Below, piece by piece: positions 33,433-42,309 of a stretch of DNA of 64,000 nt (position 1 is the stretch's first letter; the number at the start of each line of letters is the position of its first letter). Position numbers and translations under genes: made by a program. Source of the stretch: CAXTSE01 sp964246985 (GTDB taxonomy: Bacteria; Actinomycetota; Actinomycetes; Actinomycetales; Microbacteriaceae); NCBI GenBank assembly GCA_964246985.1, contig CAXTSE010000014.1, positions 10,526-74,525 on the forward strand, read 5' to 3'. The notes under the pieces were generated by a model. The model ran no database searches. It worked only from the letters and a program-made list of their open reading frames with translations, and was not told the origin of the DNA.

Positions 33433-34245
33433 ATGCCGATCGTCGAGGTCCCCGGAGCGCAGCTGGCCTATGACGTGGCGGGCGACCCGTCGCATCCGGC
33501 CCTCCTCTTCATCCACGCCGGCGTCGCGACGCGCGCCATGTGGGATCCGCAGGTCGACGACCTCGCCGCCGACCACGTCGTCGTGCGGTACGACACACGC
33601 GGATACGGGGAGTCGCCGGGCGATGACAGCGCGTTCGCCGACCGGAGCGACGTGCTGGCGGTGCTCGACGCCGTCAGGGTGCAGCGGGCCACCGTCATCG
33701 GCTGCTCGCGAGGCGGACGCATCGCCCTCGACGCGGCCCTCGACGCCCCCGACCGCGTCACCGGCCTCGTCACCGTCGGCAGCACGCCGGGCGGGCAGGG
33801 CGACAGCGTTCTGACCGACCGCGAGCAGCAGATGGTCGACGCGATGCGCACGGCGATCGACATCGGCGACCTGGGGGAGCTGGTGCGGCTGGAGGTCTCG
33901 TTCTGGGACCTCGGCCCCACCCGCGACGTCGACGACGTCGACCCCGACTTCCTCACCCGCGCGATCGAGCTCAACGTGGGCGCGGCCCACTGGGACTTCG
34001 CGGGGCTCGACCAGCCCCTCGATCCGGCCGCCGTCGACAGGCTGCACGAGGTCGCCGTTCCGGCGCTCGTCGTGGTCGGCGATCACGACAACACCGAGGT
34101 GCGCGAGGGCTACGACCTGCTGCTCGCCGGGCTGCCGCACGCCACCGGGTACCGGTTCCCCGACTCGGCGCACCTGCCGAGCGTCGAGCACCCGGCGCGC
34201 TTCACGGCCGTGCTGCGGGAGTTCCTCGCCGCCAACGGGCTCTGA
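33433..34245 (+). CDS. Alpha/beta-fold hydrolase
   Basis: A 270-residue cytoplasmic hydrolase. The oxyanion HG-like segment FIHAGVATRAMW is at 27-38, the nucleophile elbow GCSRGG at 90-95 (Ser92), the acid in VVVGDHDN near 215 and the catalytic His in DSAHLPSVEHP near the end. It resembles 3-oxoadipate enol-lactonase-like proteins, but no aromatic-degradation genes are nearby, so the substrate is open. The ATG follows TACCCT by 7 nt, leaderless type. Confidence 0.9.
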   Translation: MPIVEVPGAQLAYDVAGDPSHPALLFIHAGVATRAMWDPQVDDLAADHVVVRYDTRGYGESPGDDSAFADRSDVLAVLDAVRVQRATVIGCSRGGRIALDAALDAPDRVTGLVTVGSTPGGQGDSVLTDREQQMVDAMRTAIDIGDLGELVRLEVSFWDLGPTRDVDDVDPDFLTRAIELNVGAAHWDFAGLDQPLDPAAVDRLHEVAVPALVVVGDHDNTEVREGYDLLLAGLPHATGYRFPDSAHLPSVEHPARFTAVLREFLAANGL

Positions 34246-34252
34246 CTCTGGC

Positions 34253-34310
34253 GGTCGAGCTGTCGAGACCCCCTCGAGTTGCCCGCGGCGCGATCTCGAC
34301 AGGCTCGATC
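34253..34310. repeat. Inverted repeat with TCTCGACAGGCTCGA core, copy 1
   Basis: GGTCGAGCTGTCGAGACC at 34253-34270 can pair with GATCTCGACAGGCTCGATC at 34292-34310 with one bulge. It lies between two convergent genes. The 15-mer TCTCGACAGGCTCGA recurs at 46496-46510 in a second palindrome, so this is a dispersed element that may serve as a terminator. Confidence 0.6.
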
Positions 34311-34323
34311 AGCGGGGTCGCGC

Positions 34324-36138
34324 CTAGTCGCGGCGGGTGCGTCGCGGCTCGCCGTCGTGTCGCGGGGCGATCCCCCGGCGGTCGGGCTTGATCTCGATCA
34401 GCTTCCCGCTGATCCGGGTGTCGCGGAGCCTGTCGAGGGTGTCCTGCGACACATCCGACGCCAGCTCCACGACCGCGAAGTCGGGTCGGATCTGGATCGC
34501 GCCGAAGTCGTCGCGGCTGAGCCCGCCCTCGTTGGCGAGTGCGCCGACGATCTGCCGGGGCTCGACGCGCTGACGGCGTCCGACCTCGATGCGGTAGGCC
34601 GTCATCGGCTTCGACGTGCGCGGGCCGCGGTCCGGACGCTCGCGCTCGAACCGGTCGGCGCGGTCGCCGAAGTCGCCGCGCGATCCGGACTCGCCGCGCG
34701 ATCCGCCGCTGTCGCGGGCACCCGGCGCTCGACCGTCGCGCTCCACCCGCTGGCTGAGCGCGTCGTCGGCCGAGAGCAGGAGCGGGATGTCACCCTGCGC
34801 GACGACCGCGAGCGCGGCCGCGACATCGGCCTCGGGCACGTCGTGGTGCTCGACGTAGTGGCCGATGATGTCGCGGAACGCCGCGATGCGGCCCTGCTGG
34901 TTGAGTGCCTCGGTGATGGCGTCGTCGAACCGCGCCAGGCGCGTCACGTTCACGTCGTCGACGGTGGGCAGCTGCATCTGGGTGAGGGGCTGCCGGGTCG
35001 CCTTCTCGATGGCGCCGAGCAGACGACGCTCGCGCGGGGTCACGAAGCTGATAGCGGCCCCGCTGCGTCCCGCGCGGCCCGTGCGGCCGATGCGGTGCAC
35101 GTACGACTCGGTGTCGATGGGGATGTCGTAGTTGACGACGTGGCTGATGCGGTCCACGTCGAGCCCGCGCGCGGCCACGTCGGTGGCCACCAGGATGTCG
35201 AGCTTTCCGGACTTGAGCTGACCGACCGTGCGCTCGCGCTGGGCCTGGGCGACGTCGCCGCTGATCGCCGCGGCCGAGTAGCCGCGGGCGCGCAGCTTCT
35301 CGGCGAGCTGCTCGGTCTCGTTCTTGGTGCGGACGAACACGATCATGCCCTCGAAGTTCTCGACCTCGAGGATGCGGGTGAGGGCGTCGACCTTCTGCGG
35401 ATACGACACCACCAGGTACCGCTGCGTCGTGTTCGCCGAGGTGGTGGTCTTCGCCTCGACGGTGATCTCGTCGGCGTCGTTGAGGTACTTGCCCGACAGG
35501 CGCCGGATCTGCGGCGGCATCGTCGCCGAGAAGAGCGCCACCTGCTTGTCGGCCGGGGTGTCGGCGAGGATCGTCTCGACATCCTCGGCGAAGCCCATCT
35601 TGAGCATCTCGTCGGCCTCGTCGAGCACGAGGAACCGCAGCTCGGACAAGTCGAGGGTGCCCTTGGCGAGGTGGTCCATGATGCGTCCGGGGGTGCCGAC
35701 CACCACATGCACGCCGCGGCGCAGAGCCGAGAGCTGGGTGCCGTAGGCCTGGCCGCCGTAGACGGGCAGCACGTGGACGCCACGGAGGTGCGAGGCGTAC
35801 TGCTCGAAGGCCTCGCAGACCTGCAGCGCGAGCTCGCGGGTGGGCGAGAGCACGAGGGCCTGCGGCTTCTTCTGAGAGACATCGAGTCGACTCAGGATCG
35901 GCAGGGCGAAGGCCGCGGTCTTGCCCGTCCCGGTCTGGGCGAGGCCGACCACGTCGCGCCCCTGGAGCAGGACGGGGATCGTGGCGGCCTGGATCGCGGA
36001 CGGCGTCTCGTAGCCGATGTCCTTGACGGCCTTCAGGACGGCGTCGCTGAGGCCGAGGTCAGAGAAGCTCGTCTGGGGCGCATCCGCCTCGTCCCGAGAG
36101 GGCTCGGCGTGCGGGGCGGTGTCGGTAGACGAGGTCAT
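34324..36138 (-). CDS. deaD: DEAD-box RNA helicase with DbpA-type RNA-binding domain
   Basis: A 604-residue ATP-dependent RNA helicase. The Q-motif region is followed by AQTGTGKT (Walker A), PTREL, TPGRIMDHL, DEAD, SATMP, then the second RecA domain with ARGLDVDR and HRIGRTGRAGR. A low-complexity Arg/Gly/Asp-rich linker (about 455-500) leads to a C-terminal DbpA-like domain with YRIEVGRRQRV and IRPDFAVVEL. This is the CsdA/DeaD type used in ribosome assembly and cold adaptation. The ATG follows TAGCGT by 7 nt; that box lies at the 3' end of the alkD remnant. Confidence 0.95.
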   Translation of the reverse strand: MTSSTDTAPHAEPSRDEADAPQTSFSDLGLSDAVLKAVKDIGYETPSAIQAATIPVLLQGRDVVGLAQTGTGKTAAFALPILSRLDVSQKKPQALVLSPTRELALQVCEAFEQYASHLRGVHVLPVYGGQAYGTQLSALRRGVHVVVGTPGRIMDHLAKGTLDLSELRFLVLDEADEMLKMGFAEDVETILADTPADKQVALFSATMPPQIRRLSGKYLNDADEITVEAKTTTSANTTQRYLVVSYPQKVDALTRILEVENFEGMIVFVRTKNETEQLAEKLRARGYSAAAISGDVAQAQRERTVGQLKSGKLDILVATDVAARGLDVDRISHVVNYDIPIDTESYVHRIGRTGRAGRSGAAISFVTPRERRLLGAIEKATRQPLTQMQLPTVDDVNVTRLARFDDAITEALNQQGRIAAFRDIIGHYVEHHDVPEADVAAALAVVAQGDIPLLLSADDALSQRVERDGRAPGARDSGGSRGESGSRGDFGDRADRFERERPDRGPRTSKPMTAYRIEVGRRQRVEPRQIVGALANEGGLSRDDFGAIQIRPDFAVVELASDVSQDTLDRLRDTRISGKLIEIKPDRRGIAPRHDGEPRRTRRD

Positions 36139-36148
36139 CAGAGCAACG

Positions 36149-36371
36149 CTAGCCGTTCGATGGCCTGGCCGCGCGGTACACGGCCCGCTGCTCTGCCGTC
36201 AGATGCTCTGTCGCGTAGCTGAGCATCGTGCGCGGCATCGCGCGAGCGGGGTACGTCCCCTTCGCCGTATTGTGCGGGCCCCGTCTCGAAGAAGCGCGCG
36301 ACGCAGATCGCGCGCTTCGGTTCTGCGAGCTCGGCGAGCGCCTGACGCACCTGATCCGCCGTCGCAGCCAT
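36149..36371 (-). pseudogene. Collapsed DNA alkylation-repair (AlkD-like) gene
   Basis: ATG 36371 opens a frame whose first ~40 residues (QVRQALAELAEPKRA, then ARFFETGPAQYGEGD) match the usual AlkD N-terminus with its FxTGxGxYGEGD motif. After GAAGGGGACGTA the next coding match is in another frame and reads AMPRTMLSYATEHL, TAEQRAVYRAARPSNG and stop, like the AlkD C-terminus. Together ~70 residues remain of ~230, so an internal deletion of about 170 codons is inferred. TATCCT with 6-nt spacing before the ATG suggests the promoter survives. The final TAG is reused in the helicase -10 box. Confidence 0.7.
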
Positions 36372-36483
36372 GCCGCAAGGATAGAACCGTGCACCATTCG
36401 CGCATGCGCGCAACTTTCCCGCGTCGAGCGCAACGCATGTCCGGGCGTCCATCCCTAGGCTCGAAGGGCGAAAGGAGGCGTAC

Positions 36484-37908
36484 ATGACGCTCGCAACCGA
36501 CTCCATCCCCAGCACCACCCCCGTGTCCCCCATCATCGGAGAACCGGAGGTCGTCGAGGACGCCGCCCGTGCCGCCTCACTCGCCGCCACCGCCGAGACC
36601 TCGCCCGCCTGGCTCGACCTGAAGGCCGCCGCGATCGGGCTGCAGGCGCACCAGATCACCGACGGCAGCATCGCCGACGCCTCGACCCACGCCGAGGCTG
36701 CCGAGCTCGTCGCCCGCATCACGGCGGCGATCCGCTCCCTCGCGCCCGCGTTCCCGCACGACGCCGCCTACCTCGCCGCGCTGCAGGTCGACTTCGACCG
36801 CTGGGTCGAGGGCGGATTCGGCGTGCCCGACTTCCACGACTCCCTCGTCGCGTTCGCCCCGGCCTCGTCGCGCGTCGACCGCCTGCGTCACCTCGTCGTG
36901 TTCCCGATGAACACGCAGAACGGCAGCCCGTCGAAGCTCGTCGAGGCGCTCATCGTCGAGGTGATCTGGCCCGAGTTCATCGCCGAGCTGGAGCAGACGT
37001 ACAGCAACACGCTGTTCCTCTCCCTCCGCTTCGTCGACTTCACGCCCGGCTACGACACCAACTCGGCGGTGCTCTTCCCCGAGACGGTAGCGATGCGCGC
37101 GATCCCCGCCTTCACCTGGGGCGCGATCTTCCAGGATCGCGAGGCCGCCCGCTTCCGCCGGGTCGTCGACGCCGCGGCCGAGATCACCAAGCTCGACCTG
37201 CTGCCCTCGCAGCGCGAGCTGATCGCCGACCAGGCGATCGCCGAGGAGACCTTCGTGATGTGGGACCTCATCCACGACCGCTCGCACATGCGCGGCGATC
37301 TGCCGTTCGATCCGTTCATGATCAAGCAGCGCATGCCGTTCTTCCTGTACTCGCTCGAGGAGCTGCGGTGCGACCTGACGGCGTTCCGCGAGTGCGTGGC
37401 GCTCGAGCGGGCGGAGGGCACCGACGACAAGACGCGCGCCCGCGCGGTCGACGTGCAGCACGCGATCCTCTTCGACCGCCTGTTCCGCTTCCCGCTCACC
37501 GGCAGCCGAGTGCGCAACTACGACGGGCTCGGCGGCCAGCTGCTGTTCGCCTGGCTGCACCAGCACCACGTGCTGCACTGGACCGACACGCAGCTCGCCC
37601 TCGACTGGGCCGAGCTTCCGGACGTCGTCATCGCGCTGAGCGACGCCATCAACGAGCTCTACTGGAAGAGCATCGACCGCTCCAAGGTGGCGCACTGGCT
37701 GGCGGCCTACGAGCTGGTCAGCTCGACGGTGGCCCCGCATCCGGCGTCGCGGTGGGCGCGCGGCCTTCCCGACGACGTGCTGGCCGGGCCGCCGAAGGGG
37801 TACACGGATGCCGTGCTCGACGACGAGTTCCCGCTGTCGATGTTCTACGAGGCCCTGAACAAGAAGATGGCGGATGTCATCGAGAGCACCAAGGGCATCA
37901 CCGCCTGA
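36484..37908 (+). CDS. DUF6421 family protein
   Basis: A 474-residue soluble protein of an actinobacterial family without known function. There is no signal peptide or membrane helix. Recognisable conserved-looking blocks are HLVVFPMNTQNGSPSKLVEALIVEVIWPEF, WDLIHDRSHMRGDLPFDPFMIKQRMPFF and YWKSIDRSKVAHWLAAYELV; the paired His/Asp in HDRSHMRGD could bind metal. The ATG has an ideal AAAGGAGG five nt upstream, so unlike many neighbours it has a leader. The DUF1232 gene follows after 12 nt and is probably cotranscribed. Confidence 0.85.
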   Translation: MTLATDSIPSTTPVSPIIGEPEVVEDAARAASLAATAETSPAWLDLKAAAIGLQAHQITDGSIADASTHAEAAELVARITAAIRSLAPAFPHDAAYLAALQVDFDRWVEGGFGVPDFHDSLVAFAPASSRVDRLRHLVVFPMNTQNGSPSKLVEALIVEVIWPEFIAELEQTYSNTLFLSLRFVDFTPGYDTNSAVLFPETVAMRAIPAFTWGAIFQDREAARFRRVVDAAAEITKLDLLPSQRELIADQAIAEETFVMWDLIHDRSHMRGDLPFDPFMIKQRMPFFLYSLEELRCDLTAFRECVALERAEGTDDKTRARAVDVQHAILFDRLFRFPLTGSRVRNYDGLGGQLLFAWLHQHHVLHWTDTQLALDWAELPDVVIALSDAINELYWKSIDRSKVAHWLAAYELVSSTVAPHPASRWARGLPDDVLAGPPKGYTDAVLDDEFPLSMFYEALNKKMADVIESTKGITA

Positions 37909-37920
37909 GAGACTGAGCAC

Positions 37921-38109
37921 GTGGAGAAGCGCAAAGTCGTCGCAGCCGTGCTCGTCGCGCTCGGGGCCATCGCCTACGGCGTCTCGCCGATCGACGTGAT
38001 CCCCGAGCTGCTCACCGGACCCCTCGGGCTGATCGACGACGCCGGCATCCTCGTGGGAGCGGGCATCTGGATCTACAACATCCTGAAGGGCAAGCCCAAG
38101 CAGGTCTGA
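37921..38109 (+). CDS. DUF1232/YkvA-type small membrane protein
   Basis: 62 residues with GTG start. It carries the DUF1232 core GVSPIDVIPELLTGPLGLIDDAGIL between two hydrophobic helices. Function unknown; family members sit in the membrane. Twelve nt after the DUF6421 stop, so probably the same operon. Confidence 0.85.
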   Translation: MEKRKVVAAVLVALGAIAYGVSPIDVIPELLTGPLGLIDDAGILVGAGIWIYNILKGKPKQV

Positions 38110-38209
38110 GCTGATCAGACGGCCGCGCGTCCGCAGCCGCGTGTCCCGCGTCCCCGCCTCCCCCACACGACGGAGGCGGGCCGCGGCCGCCGCTCGTAGG
38201 CTCGACGGC

Positions 38210-39481
38210 ATGACGATCCCGGCCGACAGCGACGCCTGGCGACGGCCGGCGGCCACGTCGGCCGAGCGGCGAACGGACGTCGGCATCGCGGTCGGCCTGC
38301 TGGTGGCCGCCACCCTCAGCCTCGCGCTCTACTCGGTCGCCGCGCTCTACGACGATCCGGCGGAGCCGTGGGTCACCGTCCCCTGGCTGCTCGCGATCAC
38401 CCTGCCCCTGGCGCTCCGCCGCCGGTTCCCGATCCGCGTCTCGCTGGTGGTCGCCGCCGCCTTCGTGGTGGGCGGCACCCTGCAGGTGTCCGAGCTGCTG
38501 GTCAACAACATCGCTCTGTTCCTCGCCATCTACTCGGTCGGCGCCTGGTCGGACGACCGCCGCCGCGCGGCCATCGCCCGCGTCGTGATCATCGTGGGCA
38601 TGTTCGTGTGGCTGCTCATCTCGTTGTTCCAGACCGCCACCGACCCGGATGCGCTGCCCGGCTTCTCGAGGGCGGGTCTGTTCTCGCCGCTGGTCGCCTT
38701 CTCCCTCATCCAGATCCTCACGAACGTCCTCTACTTCGGCGCCGCCTACTACTTCGGCGAACGGGCCTGGTCGGCGGCCCGCGAGCGGGCGGCGCTCGTC
38801 GAGCGCACGGCCGAGCTCGAGCGGGAGCGGGAGCGCACCGCCGAGCAGGCGGTCGCCCTCGACCGCGTGCGCATCGCCCGCGAGCTGCACGACGTCGTCG
38901 CGCACCACGTGTCGGTGATGGGGATCCAGGCGGCCGCGGCCCGCGTCACCCTCGACGGCGATCCGGCCGCGGCGCGCACAGCCCTCGGCAACGTGGAGGA
39001 CACCTCGCGGGCCGCTATCGACGACCTGCACAGCCTGCTCGCGACGCTGCGCGGAACCGACGGCGCGGCCCTCGAGCCCGCGGCCTCGACGCTGAGCGTC
39101 GCCGGCCTGTCCGAGCTGACGCGGGAGTCGACGGCCGCGGGCGTGCCCACCTCCCTCGAGATCGTGGGCGAGCCGCGCACCGTGCCTGCGGTCACCGGGG
39201 TCAACCTGTACCGCATCGCGCAGGAGGCCCTGACCAACGTCCGCAAGCACGCGGGGCCGGGCGCCGTCGCCGACGTGCGCCTGCGCTACCTGCCCGCACA
39301 GCTCGAGCTCGAGGTGAGCAACAGCGGCGAGGTCGCCCCGACCCCGGATGCGCGCGGGCTCGGGCAAATCGGCATGCGCGAGCGGGTCGCTCTCAGCGGC
39401 GGGGAGCTGACGATCGGTCCCCGCTCGCGGGGCGGATACCTGGTCCGGGCCGTCGTGCCCCTTGCCGAGGCGCCGCGATGA
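38210..39481 (+). CDS. Sensor histidine kinase, DesK/HisKA_3 type
   Basis: A 423-residue membrane kinase. Five to six helices (about 25-180) form the sensor without a large extracellular domain, as in DesK-type and antibiotic/envelope-stress sensors. The dimerisation box RIARELHDVVAHHVSVMG carries phospho-acceptor His227; the ATPase domain has the N-box YRIAQEALTNVRKHA and G-box GLGQIGMRERVALSGGEL. ATG 38210 is 7 nt after TAGGCT (leaderless type). Its TGA overlaps the response-regulator ATG. The cognate target is likely the ABC exporter just downstream. Confidence 0.94.
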   Translation: MTIPADSDAWRRPAATSAERRTDVGIAVGLLVAATLSLALYSVAALYDDPAEPWVTVPWLLAITLPLALRRRFPIRVSLVVAAAFVVGGTLQVSELLVNNIALFLAIYSVGAWSDDRRRAAIARVVIIVGMFVWLLISLFQTATDPDALPGFSRAGLFSPLVAFSLIQILTNVLYFGAAYYFGERAWSAARERAALVERTAELERERERTAEQAVALDRVRIARELHDVVAHHVSVMGIQAAAARVTLDGDPAAARTALGNVEDTSRAAIDDLHSLLATLRGTDGAALEPAASTLSVAGLSELTRESTAAGVPTSLEIVGEPRTVPAVTGVNLYRIAQEALTNVRKHAGPGAVADVRLRYLPAQLELEVSNSGEVAPTPDARGLGQIGMRERVALSGGELTIGPRSRGGYLVRAVVPLAEAPR

Positions 39482-40155
39482 GCATCCGCGTGCTGCTGGT
39501 CGACGACCAGGCGCTGGTGCGCAGCGGGTTCCGGGCGATCCTGTCGGCCGACGGCGACATCGAGGTGGTCGGCGAGGCGGAAGGCGGAGAGGGTGCCGTC
39601 AGCGCGGTGGCTGCCCTCGATCCGGATGTCGTCTGCATGGACGTGCAGATGCCGGGCGTCGACGGCCTCGAGGCCACCCGGCGCATCGTCGCGGCCGGCG
39701 CTCGTGCGGCCGTGCTGGTGCTGACGACCTTCGACAGCGACGACTACCTGTTCGGGGCGCTCGACGCGGGCGCCGGCGGGTTCCTGCTGAAGACCGCTCG
39801 ACCGGAGCAGCTGCTCGAAGCCGTGCGGGTGCTGGCGTCCGGGGAGGCGCTGCTCTCGCCCGCCGTCACCCGACGGGTGATCGAGCGGTTCAGCGGCGCC
39901 GGGGGCGCCGCGACCAGGGCGTCGGGCGCCCGACGTCCCGCTCCCGGCTTCGCCGACCTGACCGAGCGCGAGGCGGAGGTGCTCGGGCTGGTCGCCCGCG
40001 GCCTCTCGAACGCCGAGATCGCCTCCGAGCTGGTGGTCGGCGAGGCGACGATCAAGACGCACGTGTCGAGCGTGCTCCTGAAGCTGGAGGTGCGCGACCG
40101 GGTGCAGGCCGTCGTCCGAGCGTACGAGTCCGGGTTCGTGGCGCCGGGCGCCTGA
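39478..40155 (+). CDS. Response regulator, NarL/LuxR type
   Basis: 225 residues. The receiver domain has acidic residues in LLVDDQ, phosphorylation site Asp55 in VVCMDVQMPG and conserved LKTARPEQLL. The C-terminal HTH (157-220) reads LTEREAEVLGLVARGLSNAEIA, then GEATIKTHVSSVLLKL. Coupled to the kinase through ATGA. The following ABC genes are in the same direction 100 nt away with their own ribosome site, the usual arrangement for a two-component system controlling an exporter. Confidence 0.95.
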   Translation: MSIRVLLVDDQALVRSGFRAILSADGDIEVVGEAEGGEGAVSAVAALDPDVVCMDVQMPGVDGLEATRRIVAAGARAAVLVLTTFDSDDYLFGALDAGAGGFLLKTARPEQLLEAVRVLASGEALLSPAVTRRVIERFSGAGGAATRASGARRPAPGFADLTEREAEVLGLVARGLSNAEIASELVVGEATIKTHVSSVLLKLEVRDRVQAVVRAYESGFVAPGA

Positions 40156-40258
40156 CCCCTCCCCCTCAGGGTGGAGGCGCAAGACCCGCCCCGCGGCCGA
40201 TCCGCGCCGAGTGCCGGCTGCCTACCGTGGGAGGACACACCGACCCACGGAGGCACTC

Positions 40259-41143
40259 GTGCTCGAAGTCCGCCAGATCAGCAAGAGCTACGGCGACCGC
40301 CGGGTGCTCGACGACGTCACGTTCGATGTTCGCGAGGGCCGCATGACCGGATTCGTCGGCGGCAACGGCGCCGGCAAGACCACGACGATGCGCATCATCC
40401 TCGGCGTGCTGGGAGCCGACGCCGGCACCGTCAGCCTCGACGGGCGGTCGCTGTCGCCGATCGACCGCCGACGGTTCGGCTACATGCCCGAGGAGCGCGG
40501 CCTGTACCCCAAGATGCAGCTCACCGAGCAGCTCGTCTACCTCGCGCGCCTGCACGGCTTCTCAGCGAGCGCGGCCGAGCGCAGCACCGCTCAGCTGATC
40601 GATCAGCTCGGTCTCGGCGAGCGCCGCGACGAGCTCGTCGAGAAGCTCAGCCTCGGCAACCAGCAGCGCGCGCAGATCGCAGCGGCGCTCGTGCACGATC
40701 CGGACGTCCTCGTGCTCGACGAGCCCTTCTCGGGACTCGACCCGCTCGCCGTCGACACCGTGGTCGGCGTGCTGCGCGAGCGCGCACTGTCGGGCGTGCC
40801 CGTGCTCTTCTCCAGCCACCAACTCGACATCGTCGAGAGGCTCTGCGACGACCTCGTGATCATCGCCGACGGCACGATCCGCGCGTCCGGCGCTCGCGAC
40901 GACCTGCGGGAGGCCCACTCCGGCCTCCGCTACGAGCTCCTCGGCTCGTCCGACACCGGCTGGCTGCGCGCACAGCCCGGCATCGAGGTGGTCGAGTTCG
41001 ATGCCGGATTCGCCGTCTTCGACGCCGACGACGAGAGGGCGGTCCAGGCCGTGCTCACCGAAGCCGTCTCGCGCGGCGACGTCGTCACCTTCGCCCGTCG
41101 CCAGCCGTCCCTCGCACAGATCTTCAAGGAGGTCATCCAGTGA
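40259..41143 (+). CDS. ABC exporter ATP-binding subunit (NatA/CcmA-like)
   Basis: A 294-residue ATPase. Walker A GGNGAGKT (34-41), signature LSLGNQQRAQIAAAL, Walker B VLVLDEPFSGLDP and H-loop FSSHQLDIVE are intact. The C-terminal extension resembles the NatA type. GTG 40259 is preceded by GGAGG at 6-nt spacing; a longer frame from 40211 lacks a site. Overlaps the permease start by 4 nt (GTGA). Probably exports ions or amphiphilic compounds sensed by the upstream kinase. Confidence 0.93.
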   Translation: MLEVRQISKSYGDRRVLDDVTFDVREGRMTGFVGGNGAGKTTTMRIILGVLGADAGTVSLDGRSLSPIDRRRFGYMPEERGLYPKMQLTEQLVYLARLHGFSASAAERSTAQLIDQLGLGERRDELVEKLSLGNQQRAQIAAALVHDPDVLVLDEPFSGLDPLAVDTVVGVLRERALSGVPVLFSSHQLDIVERLCDDLVIIADGTIRASGARDDLREAHSGLRYELLGSSDTGWLRAQPGIEVVEFDAGFAVFDADDERAVQAVLTEAVSRGDVVTFARRQPSLAQIFKEVIQ

Positions 41144-42291
41144 GCACCGCACTCGAGACGCAGAACCCGACCGATCCGCAGGGGCCGACGCGGAACCACC
41201 CGGCCCCTCCGACCGCGATGCAGGCCACCTGGCTCGTCGCTCAGCGCGAGATCCGCGTGCGTCTGCGCACCAAGAGCTTCCTGATCTCGACCGCGATCAT
41301 GCTCCTGCTCGTCATCGGCGGGATCGTCGCGAGCAGTCTCATCGCGGCGAACGCCGAGGACACGAAGGTCGCCGTCGTCGGCGACCCGGCCGGGGTGAGC
41401 GCGGTCCTCGACAGCGCGGACGGCATCGCTCCCGTCGCCGCCGGGAGCAGGGATGCGGCCGAGGCCATGATCGAGGACGGCGACGTGTCGGCCGCCATCG
41501 TCGCCGACGCGTCCTCGCCCACCGGATTCGCGATCCTCGCCGAGACGGAGGCGCCCACCGCCCTCGTCGCGGGGTTGAGCGTGTCGCCGACGGTCGAGCT
41601 GCTCGATCCCTCTCCCACCGACAGCGGGCTGCGCTACCTGGTCGCGCTCGGGTTCGGGCTCGTCTTCTTCTTCGCCGCCACGATGTTCGGCACGGGCATC
41701 GCCCAATCCGTCGTCGAGGAGAAGCAGACCCGCATCATCGAGATCCTGGTGGCGGCGATCTCGCCGCGGTCGATGCTCGCCGGCAAGGTGGTCGGCACGT
41801 CGATCCTCGCGTTCGGTCAGATCGCCCTCCTGATCGCGGCGACGGTGATCGGGCTCACCGTGACGGGTCAGGGCGAGCTGCTGGCCCTGCTCGGGGCGCC
41901 GGTGCTGTGGTTCGGGATCTTCTTCGTCTTCGGCTTCATCCTGCTCGCCGCGCTGTTCGCCGCCGCGGGTGCGCTGGTCTCGCGCACCGAGGACATCTCG
42001 GCCGCCGCCGCGCCGATCACCACGATCGTGATGATCCCGTACTTCCTCGTGGTGTTCGCCAACGACAACCCGCTCGTCGTCGGGATCATGTCGTACGTGC
42101 CGTTCTCCGCTCCGGTCGGCATGCCGCTGCGCCTGTTCCTCGGCGACGCCGCGTGGTGGGAGCCCATCCTCGCGCTGGTGATCCTCGCGGCGACGACCCT
42201 GGCCGTGGTCGCCTTCGGAGCGCGCATCTACGAGAACTCACTGCTGCGGATGGGCGCCCGGGTGAGCTGGAGGAACGCGCTCCGCCGCTGA
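41140..42291 (+). CDS. ABC-2 type exporter permease (NatB-like)
   Basis: A 383-residue membrane subunit. Helix 1 (about 44-66) is followed by a ~130-residue extracytoplasmic domain (TKVAVVGDPAGVSAVLDSADGI and on), then five helices with the conserved VVEEKQTRIIEILVAAISPRSMLAGKVVG loop of ABC-2/NatB proteins. Starts with GTG overlapping the ATPase stop. Forms the exporter with the preceding ATPase under likely control of the two-component pair. Confidence 0.92.
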   Translation: MSTALETQNPTDPQGPTRNHPAPPTAMQATWLVAQREIRVRLRTKSFLISTAIMLLLVIGGIVASSLIAANAEDTKVAVVGDPAGVSAVLDSADGIAPVAAGSRDAAEAMIEDGDVSAAIVADASSPTGFAILAETEAPTALVAGLSVSPTVELLDPSPTDSGLRYLVALGFGLVFFFAATMFGTGIAQSVVEEKQTRIIEILVAAISPRSMLAGKVVGTSILAFGQIALLIAATVIGLTVTGQGELLALLGAPVLWFGIFFVFGFILLAALFAAAGALVSRTEDISAAAAPITTIVMIPYFLVVFANDNPLVVGIMSYVPFSAPVGMPLRLFLGDAAWWEPILALVILAATTLAVVAFGARIYENSLLRMGARVSWRNALRR

Positions 42292-42309
42292 TCCGGGCAG
42301 ACTGGGACC

